Below, one piece after another: positions 29,509 to 39,700 of a stretch of 46,345 nt of DNA (its first letter is position 1; every line of letters begins with the position of its first letter). The notes below the pieces were generated by a model. The model was not told where the DNA came from. It ran no database searches and saw only the letters and a program-made list of their open reading frames with translations. The stretch comes from an uncultured Algibacter sp. (GTDB lineage: Bacteria; Bacteroidota; Bacteroidia; Flavobacteriales; Flavobacteriaceae), in NCBI RefSeq assembly GCF_905480415.1, contig NZ_CAJQQI010000060.1, forward strand, positions 1 to 46,345, read 5' to 3'. A program made the translations under genes and the position numbers.

Positions 29509-29533
29509 TTTGAATTAAGTTTTTTTATTAAAG

Positions 29534-29562
29534 GGTTGTTCTTAGGAACAACCTTTTTTTTT
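29534..29562 (+). terminator. Intrinsic terminator between susCD and the lipoprotein module
   Basis: A perfect 8-bp stem (GGTTGTTC/GAACAACC) with a TTAG loop is followed by nine T residues. The T-tract ends 13 nt before the next ATG, leaving no space for a promoter between. Downstream genes therefore probably depend on read-through, or on a promoter inside susD. Confidence 0.9.
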
Positions 29563-29575
29563 GTATTATGCACTA

Positions 29576-32500
29576 ATGAAATATATTTTACCTTTTCTAC
29601 TATTTCTACTAATTTCCTGTTCTACTAAAGAAGAACAAAAGAAAACCCTATTTGTTTTAAATGATAGTGATAATGGTATGTCATTTGAAAATGCATTGAT
29701 ATACGACGAAGCTTTTAATCCTTATGTATATCGCAATTTTTATAATGGAGGTGGTGTTGCTATAGGAGATGTCAATAATGATGGACTCGAAGATATTTAT
29801 TTTACCGGTAACATGGTTGATAATAAGCTATTTCTGAATAAGGGGAATTGGAAGTTTGAGGATATTACAGCTAAAGCAGGTGTTTCCTGTTCCAATGTTT
29901 GGTCCAGTGGAGCCATATTTGCAGATATAAATGGTGATGGTTTGTTGGATTTATATGTTTGTAAGGCAGGTAAGCCTGGCGGAGAAAATAGGCACAATGA
30001 ACTTTTTATTAATAATGGAGATCTTACATTTACTGAATGTTCTAGACAGTTTGGTTTAGATATTACAGGTTTATCTGTGCATGCGGCATTCTTCGATTAT
30101 GATAAAGATGGAGACCTGGATGCTTATCTTTTAAATAACTCAATAAAATCGATAGGAGCTTTTGATCTTATTAAGGATCAACGATTGATTCCGAATACTT
30201 CCGGAAGTGGTAATAAATTCCTAAGAAATGACTCTGGTAAATTTATCGATATAACCGAAGAGGCTGGGATTTTTTCAAGTAAAATTGGTTTTGGTTTAGG
30301 TATTACTTTAGGTGATTTTAATGATGATAACTGGACTGATATATTTATTTCGAATGATTTTTTTGAAAAAGACTACCTATATATTAATGATAGGAAAGGA
30401 GGGTTTTCTGAACAAATTGAAGAATATTTTCAATCTATATCTATGGGTTCAATGGGAGCGGATTTGGCAGATTTAGACAATGACCTTAAAACGGATTTAA
30501 TGGTTACTGAAATGCTACCAGAAACTGACGAACGCCAAAAAACAAAAACTATTTTTGAGTCTTGGGACAAACATCAATTAGCTGTAAAACAGGGGTATTA
30601 TAATCAATTTTCTAGAAATACTCTTCAAAGAAATTTAGGTAATGGAAACTTTATTGAATTAGGACGCCAAGCCAATGTTTCGGCAACTGAATGGAGTTGG
30701 AGTACACTGTTATTTGATATGGATAATGATGGCTATAAAGATATATTTGTTAGTAATGGTATTTATAAAGATTTGTTAGATCGAGATTACCTTACTTACG
30801 AAGCTAATGATGAAACTATTAGGAGTAGAATAAATAGTAGCGAAAAGGAAGTCATAAAGAAGTTAATCGATGCAATGCCATCGAAAGCTGTTCCTAACGC
30901 TGTTTTCCGTAATTTAGGTGGTTTTAATTTTGAAAATAAAAGTAAAGACTGGGGTTTAGATAAGCCAAGTTTTAGCAATGGGAGCGCATACGTTGATCTT
31001 GACAACGATGGAGACTTAGATATTGTAGTTAATAATGTAAACATGCCTTCTTTTATTTACGAAAACAAAACAGACACACTAAAACATCGAAGTGTCATAC
31101 TAAAATTTGTGCAAAAAGACAAGAATGTTTTTGGTATCGGAACTAAGGCAACAATACAATATGCCAATAATAAAAAGAGCTACGGTGAAAACTATAATTC
31201 TAGAGGGTTTCAAAGTAGTGTTGCAAACGGATTGCATTTTGGTGTTGGTGATTCGGAATATATAGATTCTCTCTTTATTACATGGCCTAATGGAAAAACA
31301 TTGACAATGTCAAATTTAAGAACGAATGAAACGTATTCCATTGAACAACCTAAAGTGCTAGATAGTATTCATGAGGTTAAAGTAAAGAAATTAGAAAAAC
31401 AGATACTTGAAGAGATAAGTCCTTTGTTTGATTTTGCTCATGAAGAAAATAGTTATATCGATTTTAACAAAGAACGCTTGTTAACACAGATGTATAGTAA
31501 TGAAGGCCCTTGTATTGCAGTAGGGGATATTAATAATGATAATAGCATGGATTATTTTGTTGGTGGTGCTAAAAATCAATCTGGTACTTTATTTATTTCA
31601 AGTGCATTTGGTTTTAGTGAAATCACGAAACCATTTATAGATGATATAAATTCTGAAGATACAGATGCTGTTTTTTTTGATGGAGATAATGATGGAGATC
31701 TAGATTTATATGTTTGTCATGGGGGTAGGGCATTTTCTCAATATTCAATTGCTTTAAACGATTCATATTACATTAATAATAATGGAACATTTGAAAAATT
31801 ACCGAAAGCAATATCCTTACCGAAAACAATAAGTTCATCAGTAGTTAAACCAGCCGATTATGATAATGATGGTGATCTAGATTTATTTGTTGGAGAACGT
31901 TATAAAACAAATCTGTATGGAAAGCCATGTTCTGGATATCTATTAGAAAATGATGGAAATGGTAACTTTAAGTATATGAAGAATGATACCATGGAAAATA
32001 TTGGTATGATTAAGAATGCAAGTTGGGTAGACATTAATAACGATGGTTGGCAAGATCTAATAGTTTCTGGAGAATGGATGCCTATTAAAATTTTTATCAA
32101 TGAGAATAGGGAATTAGTTGATAAAACTAATATTTATCAAATGGAAAACACGTGTGGGCTTTGGTCTGCTATGGAAATGATAGATGTTGATCATGATGGG
32201 GACTTAGATATTATAGCCGGAAATAAGGGATTGAATAATTTCTTTGAATCAGATATGAGAATGTATATTTATGATTTCGACAACAATGGTTTTGAAGAGC
32301 AACTTATTTGCAAGAAAAAAGGTGATAAATACTACCCGATAGTAGATAAAGATGAGCTAATTTCACAAATACCATCGTTGAAAAAGAAATTGCTGTACTA
32401 TAAAGATTATGCTCAAGCTAGTATTGAATCTATTTTATCGAAAGAACTTCTCGATCAAGCTTATTTTGTTGACTTAAAAATGTTAAAAAGCACTATATTT

Positions 32501-32842
32501 TTGAATGAAAATAATAAATTTGTTTCGCAAAAGTTACCAAGTGAATTGCAATATTCGCCTATCTATGCGATTACAGCCAATGATATAAATAAAGATGGAA
32601 ATACAGACTTATTTTTCGGAGGCAATCAGTATTTAGTAAAACCAAGGTTTGGTCGATATGATGCCTCTATGGGATGGGTTTTATATGGCTCAAAAGAAGA
32701 AAGCATATCAACATCAAAACCAGTTCCTTTAAATATTAAAGGGCAAATAAGAGGTCTTAACTGGGTAAAACATAATAATATCAAACTATTAATTGCAACT
32801 ATAAATAATGAAAAAACAAGTTTCTATAGTATTAAAGAATAG
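29576..32842 (+). CDS. FG-GAP/VCBS-repeat lipoprotein with ASPIC/UnbV domain, paralogue 1
   Basis: The track start at 29561 is a TTG in the terminator T-tract. The ATG at 29576 gives MKYILPFLLFLLISC, a proper lipoprotein signal, and 1088 residues. The N-terminal half (about 50-490) has FG-GAP/VCBS repeats with Ca-binding-type loops such as DVNNDGLEDIYF, DYDKDGDLDAYL and DLDNDGDLDIVV, expected to form a beta-propeller. An ASPIC/UnbV domain follows (about 505-585; RGFQSS, FGVG, ITWPNGK). A second repeat block (about 620-1080) contains DYDNDGDLDLFVGER. Related proteins are often annotated CRTAC1-like. No catalytic residues are recognisable; glycan or Ca-dependent binding at the cell surface is my inference. 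The 3' end overlaps the next gene by 35 nt. Confidence 0.88.
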   Translation: MKYILPFLLFLLISCSTKEEQKKTLFVLNDSDNGMSFENALIYDEAFNPYVYRNFYNGGGVAIGDVNNDGLEDIYFTGNMVDNKLFLNKGNWKFEDITAKAGVSCSNVWSSGAIFADINGDGLLDLYVCKAGKPGGENRHNELFINNGDLTFTECSRQFGLDITGLSVHAAFFDYDKDGDLDAYLLNNSIKSIGAFDLIKDQRLIPNTSGSGNKFLRNDSGKFIDITEEAGIFSSKIGFGLGITLGDFNDDNWTDIFISNDFFEKDYLYINDRKGGFSEQIEEYFQSISMGSMGADLADLDNDLKTDLMVTEMLPETDERQKTKTIFESWDKHQLAVKQGYYNQFSRNTLQRNLGNGNFIELGRQANVSATEWSWSTLLFDMDNDGYKDIFVSNGIYKDLLDRDYLTYEANDETIRSRINSSEKEVIKKLIDAMPSKAVPNAVFRNLGGFNFENKSKDWGLDKPSFSNGSAYVDLDNDGDLDIVVNNVNMPSFIYENKTDTLKHRSVILKFVQKDKNVFGIGTKATIQYANNKKSYGENYNSRGFQSSVANGLHFGVGDSEYIDSLFITWPNGKTLTMSNLRTNETYSIEQPKVLDSIHEVKVKKLEKQILEEISPLFDFAHEENSYIDFNKERLLTQMYSNEGPCIAVGDINNDNSMDYFVGGAKNQSGTLFISSAFGFSEITKPFIDDINSEDTDAVFFDGDNDGDLDLYVCHGGRAFSQYSIALNDSYYINNNGTFEKLPKAISLPKTISSSVVKPADYDNDGDLDLFVGERYKTNLYGKPCSGYLLENDGNGNFKYMKNDTMENIGMIKNASWVDINNDGWQDLIVSGEWMPIKIFINENRELVDKTNIYQMENTCGLWSAMEMIDVDHDGDLDIIAGNKGLNNFFESDMRMYIYDFDNNGFEEQLICKKKGDKYYPIVDKDELISQIPSLKKKLLYYKDYAQASIESILSKELLDQAYFVDLKMLKSTIFLNENNKFVSQKLPSELQYSPIYAITANDINKDGNTDLFFGGNQYLVKPRFGRYDASMGWVLYGSKEESISTSKPVPLNIKGQIRGLNWVKHNNIKLLIATINNEKTSFYSIKE

Positions 32843-33419
32843 CGTAAAATTTTTGATAATATTTTTTTTATTAATACAGCTGAGCTGTAATAAATCTGAA
32901 TATACTAAGCTTGTAAATAATGAAATGGCGAAAAATATTGTGAATGATTCGCTCATTTTTGGAATGACATTTGGTCAAACAAGAAAATTGTTTTTCGATC
33001 AATGTTGGAAGCTAAACAATCAAAAAATAATCAATCAAGGATCCTCAAATAATTTTGTTGAATATCAATTGCCTAAGAAAAAAGGAGATAGTCTAAATAG
33101 CCCAATTACATTGCTATTTTATGGGATATTTAATAAGGAAAAAATCATGACAGGAATGGATATGAAATTTCGTTATGTAGCTTGGTCACTTTGGAACAAA
33201 TCGTTACAATCAGATAAGTTAGTACCGGTGGTTAAGGATAGTCTAAAAACTTGGTTTCCTGGTAATGATTTTATAGTAATACCAGCTAAGAAAACCAAGG
33301 GAGAAATACATGTTAAAATAGATGGAAATCGACGGATTTTAATAGAACCTATTACAGATAGCAGAACAGTTGATGTTAGAATTGATGATTTAAGGTATGT
33401 GCTTGATAAAATAAACTGA
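32808..33419 (+). CDS. Lipoprotein of unknown function within the ASPIC/VCBS module
   Basis: I do not recognise this 203-residue protein. It has a basic N terminus, a hydrophobic segment and lipobox LIQLSC (Cys about residue 27) followed by NKSEYTK, so it is a predicted lipoprotein. The body shows alternating strands and helices: IFGMTFGQTRKLFFDQCWKL, a central region with GMDMKFRYVAWSLW, and a C terminus VDVRIDDLRYVLDKIN. It starts 35 nt inside paralogue 1, and its stop shares one base with the start of paralogue 2, so translation is tightly coupled. The placement implies it works with these lipoproteins, perhaps as an assembly partner. Confidence 0.8.
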   Translation: MKKQVSIVLKNSVKFLIIFFLLIQLSCNKSEYTKLVNNEMAKNIVNDSLIFGMTFGQTRKLFFDQCWKLNNQKIINQGSSNNFVEYQLPKKKGDSLNSPITLLFYGIFNKEKIMTGMDMKFRYVAWSLWNKSLQSDKLVPVVKDSLKTWFPGNDFIVIPAKKTKGEIHVKIDGNRRILIEPITDSRTVDVRIDDLRYVLDKIN

Positions 33420-36400
33420 TGAAAGGAAAATTGATGAATTACGTTAAATTAATAGCAGTCTTATTACCGTTTTTTATGGTTTCCTGTAAAAAACATAATG
33501 AGCCTACCATAAAAAATTTCGAATTATTAGACAAATCAATTACGGGTATTGACTTTTCAAATGACCTATCATACGATAATGATTTTAACGTATATAAGTA
33601 CCGCAATTTTTACAATGGTGGAGGTGTCTCAGTTGGCGATGTAAACAATGATAATTTATTAGATATATATTTTACATCTAACCAAAATCAGAACAAACTA
33701 TTTCTCAACAAAGGTGATTTTAAATTTATAGATATTACTGATACGGCTGGTGTAAGTGGTGAGAAACCATGGTCAACTGGTGTTACAATGGTTGATATTA
33801 ATGGAGATGGACTTTTAGATATTTATGTATGTAATTCTGGTGATTTAAAAGGAGAGAACAAACAGAATGAGCTCTTTATTAATAATGGAGATTTAACTTT
33901 CACCGAAAAGGCAGAAGAATATAACTTAGGAGATAAAGGATTCTCAACACATGCTTCATTTTTTGATTTTGATAAAGATGGTGATTTAGATGTTTATATC
34001 TTGAATAATTCTTATCAAGCCATTGGGAGTTTTGATTTACGGAGAAATGAAAGACCAAATAGAGATTTACTAGGTGGTGATAAATTAATGGAGAATGTAG
34101 ATGGGAAATTTATAGATGTTAGTGAAAAAGCAGGTATTTATGGCAGTGTTGTTGGTTTTGGTCTGGGAGTTACAATAGGAGATATAAATAATGATGGCTG
34201 GGAAGATATTTATGTTTCTAATGATTTTTTCGAAAGAGACTATTTATATATCAATAATCATAATGGCACATTTTCAGAGAAATTTGAAGATCAAATAACG
34301 GCTACAAGTGGCGCTTCTATGGGTGCCGATATGGCAGATATAAATAATGACGGCTATAATGATATTTTTGTCACGGAGATGCTACCGTCTGATTATGAGC
34401 GTTTAAAGACAGTTACGACTTTTGAAGATTGGAATAAGTATCAACTAAAAGTGAATAATGGATACTACCATCAATTTACAAGAAATACATTTCAATTAAA
34501 TAACAAGAATAATTCTTTCAGTGAGATTGGAAGGTTAAGTGGAGTAGAAGCTTCGGATTGGAGTTGGGGAGCTTTGATTTTTGATATGGATAATGATGGT
34601 TTAAAAGATCTTTTTATTTCAAATGGTATCTATAGAGATTTAACCAATCAAGATTATCTTCAATACATATCGAATGAAGAAGTTTCAAAGTCAATGATGA
34701 TAAATAATGTAGTTGATTACGCTAAACTCATTGAAATCATTCCTTCAAATAAAATAAAAAATCACGCCTACCAAAACTTGGGAGGTTTGAAGTTTAAAGA
34801 TTACAAAGAATCAGGTTTGCAAACCGAAAGTTTTTCAAATGGCGCTGCATACGCCGATTTAGATAATGATGGCGATTTAGATTTAGTTGTAAATAATCTA
34901 AACATGAATGCTTTTGTTTATAAGAACTCCACCACGGAGAATAAAAACAAACCTTATTTAAAGTTTATTCTTAAAGGAGAAAATTTAAATACACAAGCCA
35001 TCGGTTCGAAAATTGAAATTATTTCAAATAAGCAATCGATAGAAAACCAACCAACAAGAGGGTTTCAATCGAGTGTAGATCCTCGGCCTAATTTTGGTTT
35101 AACATCAAATGACCCTGTGACTGTTAAAGTTACATGGCCTTCAGGTAAAACAACTGCTTTAAGCAATGTACAACCAAATCAAACCATCACACTTTCAGAA
35201 AGCGATGCGCTACTTACAGAAGTAATCGATGAAGTTAATCAACATGCCTTATTTAAAAAAAATCACGAAATTTTGAATTTTGTGCACAAAGAAAATAATT
35301 TTATTGATTTTAATCGAGATAGGTTATTACATCATATGTGCAGTACTGAAGGGCCAAAAATGTCAATGGCAGATATTAATAATGACGGAAAGCAAGATTT
35401 ATTTATTGGAGGCTCAAAAGGGTCATCAGCAACCATCTTACATGGTAAAGACAGTGGTTTTGTGATTGATAAAACAAAAGATTTTCAAAAAAACATCAAT
35501 TCTGAAGATATGGCGAGCCTTTTCTTTGACGCAGATAATGATAATGATTTAGATCTATATGTTTGTAGTGGCGGCGTAGAATTTTCACAATATTCATCTG
35601 ATTTTTTAGATAGACTTTATCTCAACGATGGTAAAGGCAATTTTACCCTTTCAGACCAAAGATTGCCTGTAAAAGGATCAATGCATAGTACATCAACGGT
35701 AATATCTTCAGATATAGATAATGATGGCGATTTAGATTTGTTTGTTGGTGAGCGCGTTGTGCCTTTAAAGTATGGGGTCAAGTGTTCTGGTTTTATCTTA
35801 GAGAATGATGGTAATGGAAACTTTACGGATGTTACTGAAACTAAGGCGAACAATTTAAAAAATATTGGTATGATTACCGATGCGATATTTAATGATTTGG
35901 ATGCAGATGGAGATGATGATTTGTTAATTGTAGGAGAGTTTATGGGTATTGAAATCTTTATTAACCAAGGCGGGATTTTTACTAGAAGAGAGGAAGGTCA
36001 AGTAAAAGACTTAAAAGGGTGGTGGAACACGATACATAAAGTTGATTTAGACAATGATGGTGATTTTGATTTTATTGTTGGAAACCATGGATTAAATAGT
36101 AGATTCAGAGCAAGTCCTGAAAAGCCAATTACACTCTTTTCAAGCGATTTTGATAAAAATGGTTTTATAGATCCGGTTTTGGCTTTTAGAGCATCTAATG
36201 GAAAAGATTATCCTTATGCCTTACGCCATAATTTAATTGATCAAATGAAAGGGTTAAAGAAAAAATTTCCAAATTATGAATCCTTTAAAGACGCTAGTAT
36301 GGATGTCATTTTTGCTAAAAATGATTTAGACGTTTCTAATCAATTAAAAGTAACAATATTATCCTCGATAGTTTTAATAAATAAAGGAAATTTAGAATTT

Positions 36401-36706
36401 GATGTCTTAGAACTTCCAATCGAAGCACAATTTTCTTCTATTTATGCAATTAATACAGACGATTTTGATAAGGATGGAGATCAAGATATTGTTCTAGGAG
36501 GTAACTTATTTAATGTAAAACCAGAAGTAGGGAGATATGATGCCTCATATGGCGTTTATTTAGAAAATAAAGGTAATATGAAGTTTAAAAGCCATAAGAA
36601 TGGTAATGGATTTTTCCTTAAAGGAGAGGTTCGTGATATCATAGTGCATGAACAAAAGCTCATCGTTGCTAGAAATAGTGATTCGTTAGCAATATTCAAA
36701 TATTAA
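33419..36706 (+). CDS. FG-GAP/VCBS-repeat lipoprotein with ASPIC/UnbV domain, paralogue 2
   Basis: This 1095-residue protein is homologous throughout to the flanking paralogues. The signal peptide ends in lipobox FMVSC (about residue 22); an alternative ATG lies five codons in. FG-GAP repeats such as DINGDGLLDIYVCN, DFDKDGDLDVYILNN and DLDNDGDLDLVVNN fill the first half. The ASPIC/UnbV domain is near residue 546 (TRGFQSSV, WPSGKT). The second repeat block includes DIDNDGDLDLFVGER. A conserved helical insert near residue 940 reads LIDQMKGLKKKFPNYESFKD. It begins on the last base of the small lipoprotein's stop and ends 3 nt before paralogue 3. Likely surface-exposed; function unassigned. Confidence 0.88.
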   Translation: MKGKLMNYVKLIAVLLPFFMVSCKKHNEPTIKNFELLDKSITGIDFSNDLSYDNDFNVYKYRNFYNGGGVSVGDVNNDNLLDIYFTSNQNQNKLFLNKGDFKFIDITDTAGVSGEKPWSTGVTMVDINGDGLLDIYVCNSGDLKGENKQNELFINNGDLTFTEKAEEYNLGDKGFSTHASFFDFDKDGDLDVYILNNSYQAIGSFDLRRNERPNRDLLGGDKLMENVDGKFIDVSEKAGIYGSVVGFGLGVTIGDINNDGWEDIYVSNDFFERDYLYINNHNGTFSEKFEDQITATSGASMGADMADINNDGYNDIFVTEMLPSDYERLKTVTTFEDWNKYQLKVNNGYYHQFTRNTFQLNNKNNSFSEIGRLSGVEASDWSWGALIFDMDNDGLKDLFISNGIYRDLTNQDYLQYISNEEVSKSMMINNVVDYAKLIEIIPSNKIKNHAYQNLGGLKFKDYKESGLQTESFSNGAAYADLDNDGDLDLVVNNLNMNAFVYKNSTTENKNKPYLKFILKGENLNTQAIGSKIEIISNKQSIENQPTRGFQSSVDPRPNFGLTSNDPVTVKVTWPSGKTTALSNVQPNQTITLSESDALLTEVIDEVNQHALFKKNHEILNFVHKENNFIDFNRDRLLHHMCSTEGPKMSMADINNDGKQDLFIGGSKGSSATILHGKDSGFVIDKTKDFQKNINSEDMASLFFDADNDNDLDLYVCSGGVEFSQYSSDFLDRLYLNDGKGNFTLSDQRLPVKGSMHSTSTVISSDIDNDGDLDLFVGERVVPLKYGVKCSGFILENDGNGNFTDVTETKANNLKNIGMITDAIFNDLDADGDDDLLIVGEFMGIEIFINQGGIFTRREEGQVKDLKGWWNTIHKVDLDNDGDFDFIVGNHGLNSRFRASPEKPITLFSSDFDKNGFIDPVLAFRASNGKDYPYALRHNLIDQMKGLKKKFPNYESFKDASMDVIFAKNDLDVSNQLKVTILSSIVLINKGNLEFDVLELPIEAQFSSIYAINTDDFDKDGDQDIVLGGNLFNVKPEVGRYDASYGVYLENKGNMKFKSHKNGNGFFLKGEVRDIIVHEQKLIVARNSDSLAIFKY

Positions 36707-36709
36707 GAA

Positions 36710-39700
36710 ATGAAACATGTAATAAAATTTGTAATTGTAGCGCTAGTATTTTTTTCGGGCTGTAAAGAGAAAAAAGAGATTAATGTAAAACGAGCTGCTA
36801 TATTTTTTGATGAAGTTCCTTCAGAATTAAGTGGGATTGATTTTTCAAATAACTTATTCCATAGCGATGACTTGAATATTATGGAGTACCTATACTATTA
36901 CAATGGAGGAGGTGTCGCCATAGGAGATATTAATAATGATGGGCTTGACGATATTTACTTATCCGCTAATCAAAAGTCTGACAAGTTGTACCTCAATTTA
37001 GGAAACCTAAAGTTTAAAGATATTACGGAAGAAGCAGGAATACAGATGGATTCTACATGGTCATCAGGTGTAACAATGGAAGATGTTAATAATGATGGGT
37101 TTTTAGATATTTATGTGTCAAAAGTTGGAAATTATAAAGTTCTAAAAGCACACAATTTATTATATATTAATAAAGGAGATAATTCGTTTACAGAATCTTC
37201 TAAAGTTTATGGAATAGATTTTTCAGGTCTATCGACACAAGCTTCCTTTTTTGATTATGATAACGATGGTGATATGGATATGTACTTAATGAATCACTCC
37301 GTTCACACACCTAGAAGTTATGGAAGTATAGATAGACGTAAAATTAAAGATTCACTTTCAGGAGATAAGTTATATGAAAATAGATTAGATCAAAATCAAA
37401 TAAAATTTGTTGATGTTACCGAAGCTTCTGGGATATACAGTAGCGCCCTTGGTTATGGATTAGCTTTAACAACTTCTGACGTAAATAATGATGGTTTAAT
37501 TGATATTTATGTAGGTAATGACTTTCATGAAAATGATTATTTATATATCAATCAAGGAAATAAAACTTTTAAAGAATCTGGAGTAGATTATTTGAGCCAT
37601 ACTTCCAGGTTTACCATGGGACTTGATATTGCCGATATTAATAATGATCAACAGTTGGATATTTTTTCACTAGACATGATGCCATTTGATCATGAGATAT
37701 TTTTAAAATCGGGCGGTGAAGATTCAGATAAGGTGAGTCAAATCAAGGAAAACTTTGGTTTTAGAAAGCAATACGCTAGAAATACATTACAGTTAAATCA
37801 GCAAAATAAAGCGTTTACTGATATCGCATTAATGACGAATACATACGCGACAGATTGGAGTTGGTCGGCTTTGATTCAAGATTATGACAATGATGGCCAT
37901 AACGATATTTATGTCACCAATGGTATTTATAAAAGGCCGAATGATCTTGATTATATTAATTATTTAAGTAATGTCAACTTTTCAAAATATAACCAATCAC
38001 AACAAAACGACTTAGAAGAAAGTATCATTAAACAAATACCAACGATTAAAATTCCAAATGTAGTATTTCGAAATAAAGGGGACTTAGAATTCGAGATGCT
38101 TACGGATAAAGCCGGCTCTAACCCATCTTACTCGAATGGTTCAGCGTATAGTGATTTAGATAATGATGGTGATTTAGATATAGTGGTCAACACAATCAAT
38201 CAAACAGCTTTATTATTAGAGAATAAAAGTACAGATACAATAAACAACAATTATATATCCTTCACTCTAAAAGGTGATAGTATTTATAAAAATACGACTG
38301 GTGCAAAGCTATATATATATGCAGATAATATGGTAAAATATAATGAGCTAAATGTAACAAGAGGCTTTCAGTCGTCATCAACACATAAGATTCATTTTGG
38401 CATTGGAAAAACACAAAAGATTGATAGTGTAAAAGTCCAATGGCTAGATGGAACGTTTCAAATTATAAAAGGAGTATCGGTTAATCAACATCATGTTCTT
38501 ACAAGAGACAACTCTGCACAAAAGTCAATAAAATTGACCGTAAGCGATGATAAAAATTTTTTTAGAACTTTTCCATTTTCCCATCTTGAGAACAATTATG
38601 TAGATTACGAAAAAGAACCATTAATGCCTGAGAAACTATCAACAGAAGGGCCAGCACTTGTAAAAGCTGATTTTAATGGTGATGGGTTAGAAGATATTTT
38701 TATAGGCGGGGCAAAACATCAATCATCTGAACTTTTTCTAAGAAAAGGTGATGGAACATATTTTAATAAAAGAGAGAATGATTTCAATAAAGATGTTATT
38801 TATGAAGATGTCGATGTTACAGCATTTGATTTAGAAAAAGATGGTGACCTCGATTTATATGTTATGAGTGGGGGTAATGAAAGTGTGGAAGGTGATCCGT
38901 ATTTAGAAGATCGTGTTTATATAAATGATGGCAATGCCAATTTTCGTCGTTTAATTGCTCCACTCATTAAAACGAATGGCGGTAGTGTTTCTTCTGGAGA
39001 TTTTGATGGCGATGGTTTTGATGATTTGTTTATAGGTAATAGATCAATGTCTAGAGGCTATGGTTTATCTCCATATAGTTTTATTTTAAAAAATAGTGGT
39101 AAAGGAAGTTTTGAAATTGTTAAGAAAGTAAGATTGGGTATGGTGACAGACAGTCAATGGACAGATCTTAATAATGATAAAAAATTAGAATTAGTGGTAG
39201 TAGGCGACTATATGCCCATAACAGTATATAGTTATCAACGAGATTCAACATTTGTAAATGACACAAAGAAATATGGATTAGATCAAACGCAAGGTATGTG
39301 GAACAGTGTTTTGGTAGCAGATATTGATGGTAATGGAGAAAAAGATATTATAGCTGGTAATGCTGGTTTGAACTTTAAATTTAAGGCATCTAAAGAACGA
39401 CCTGTAAAAATTTATATTGATGATTTTGATGATAATGGACAGGTTGACCCTATTATTTTTTACGATTTTTTTGGTAATAATGTGCCATTCGCATCAAAAA
39501 ATAAGTTAATGGATCAAATGCCCTCACTAAAGAAGAAATTTTTAAGCTATTCAAAATTTTCAAAGATTGCGAGTATTGAAGACCTCACAGGTAAGCCTGA
39601 GAAAGACATTCTTGAAATAAAAAAAATAGTTGAATTGCGATCCATGATGTATATGAATGTCGGTAACAAAACACAAGAAATACCATTACCAAATCAAGCT

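Noticed and set aside
29561-29575. TTG start proposed by the ORF track for the first ASPIC/VCBS gene
   Set aside because: The TTG lies in the terminator T-tract. ATG 29576 gives a clean lipoprotein signal.
31600-39000. Possible DNA-level direct repeats from DNDGDLDL-type codons (GATAATGATGG...)
   Set aside because: They are explained by repeated Ca-binding loops in protein; no separate DNA repeat element is needed.
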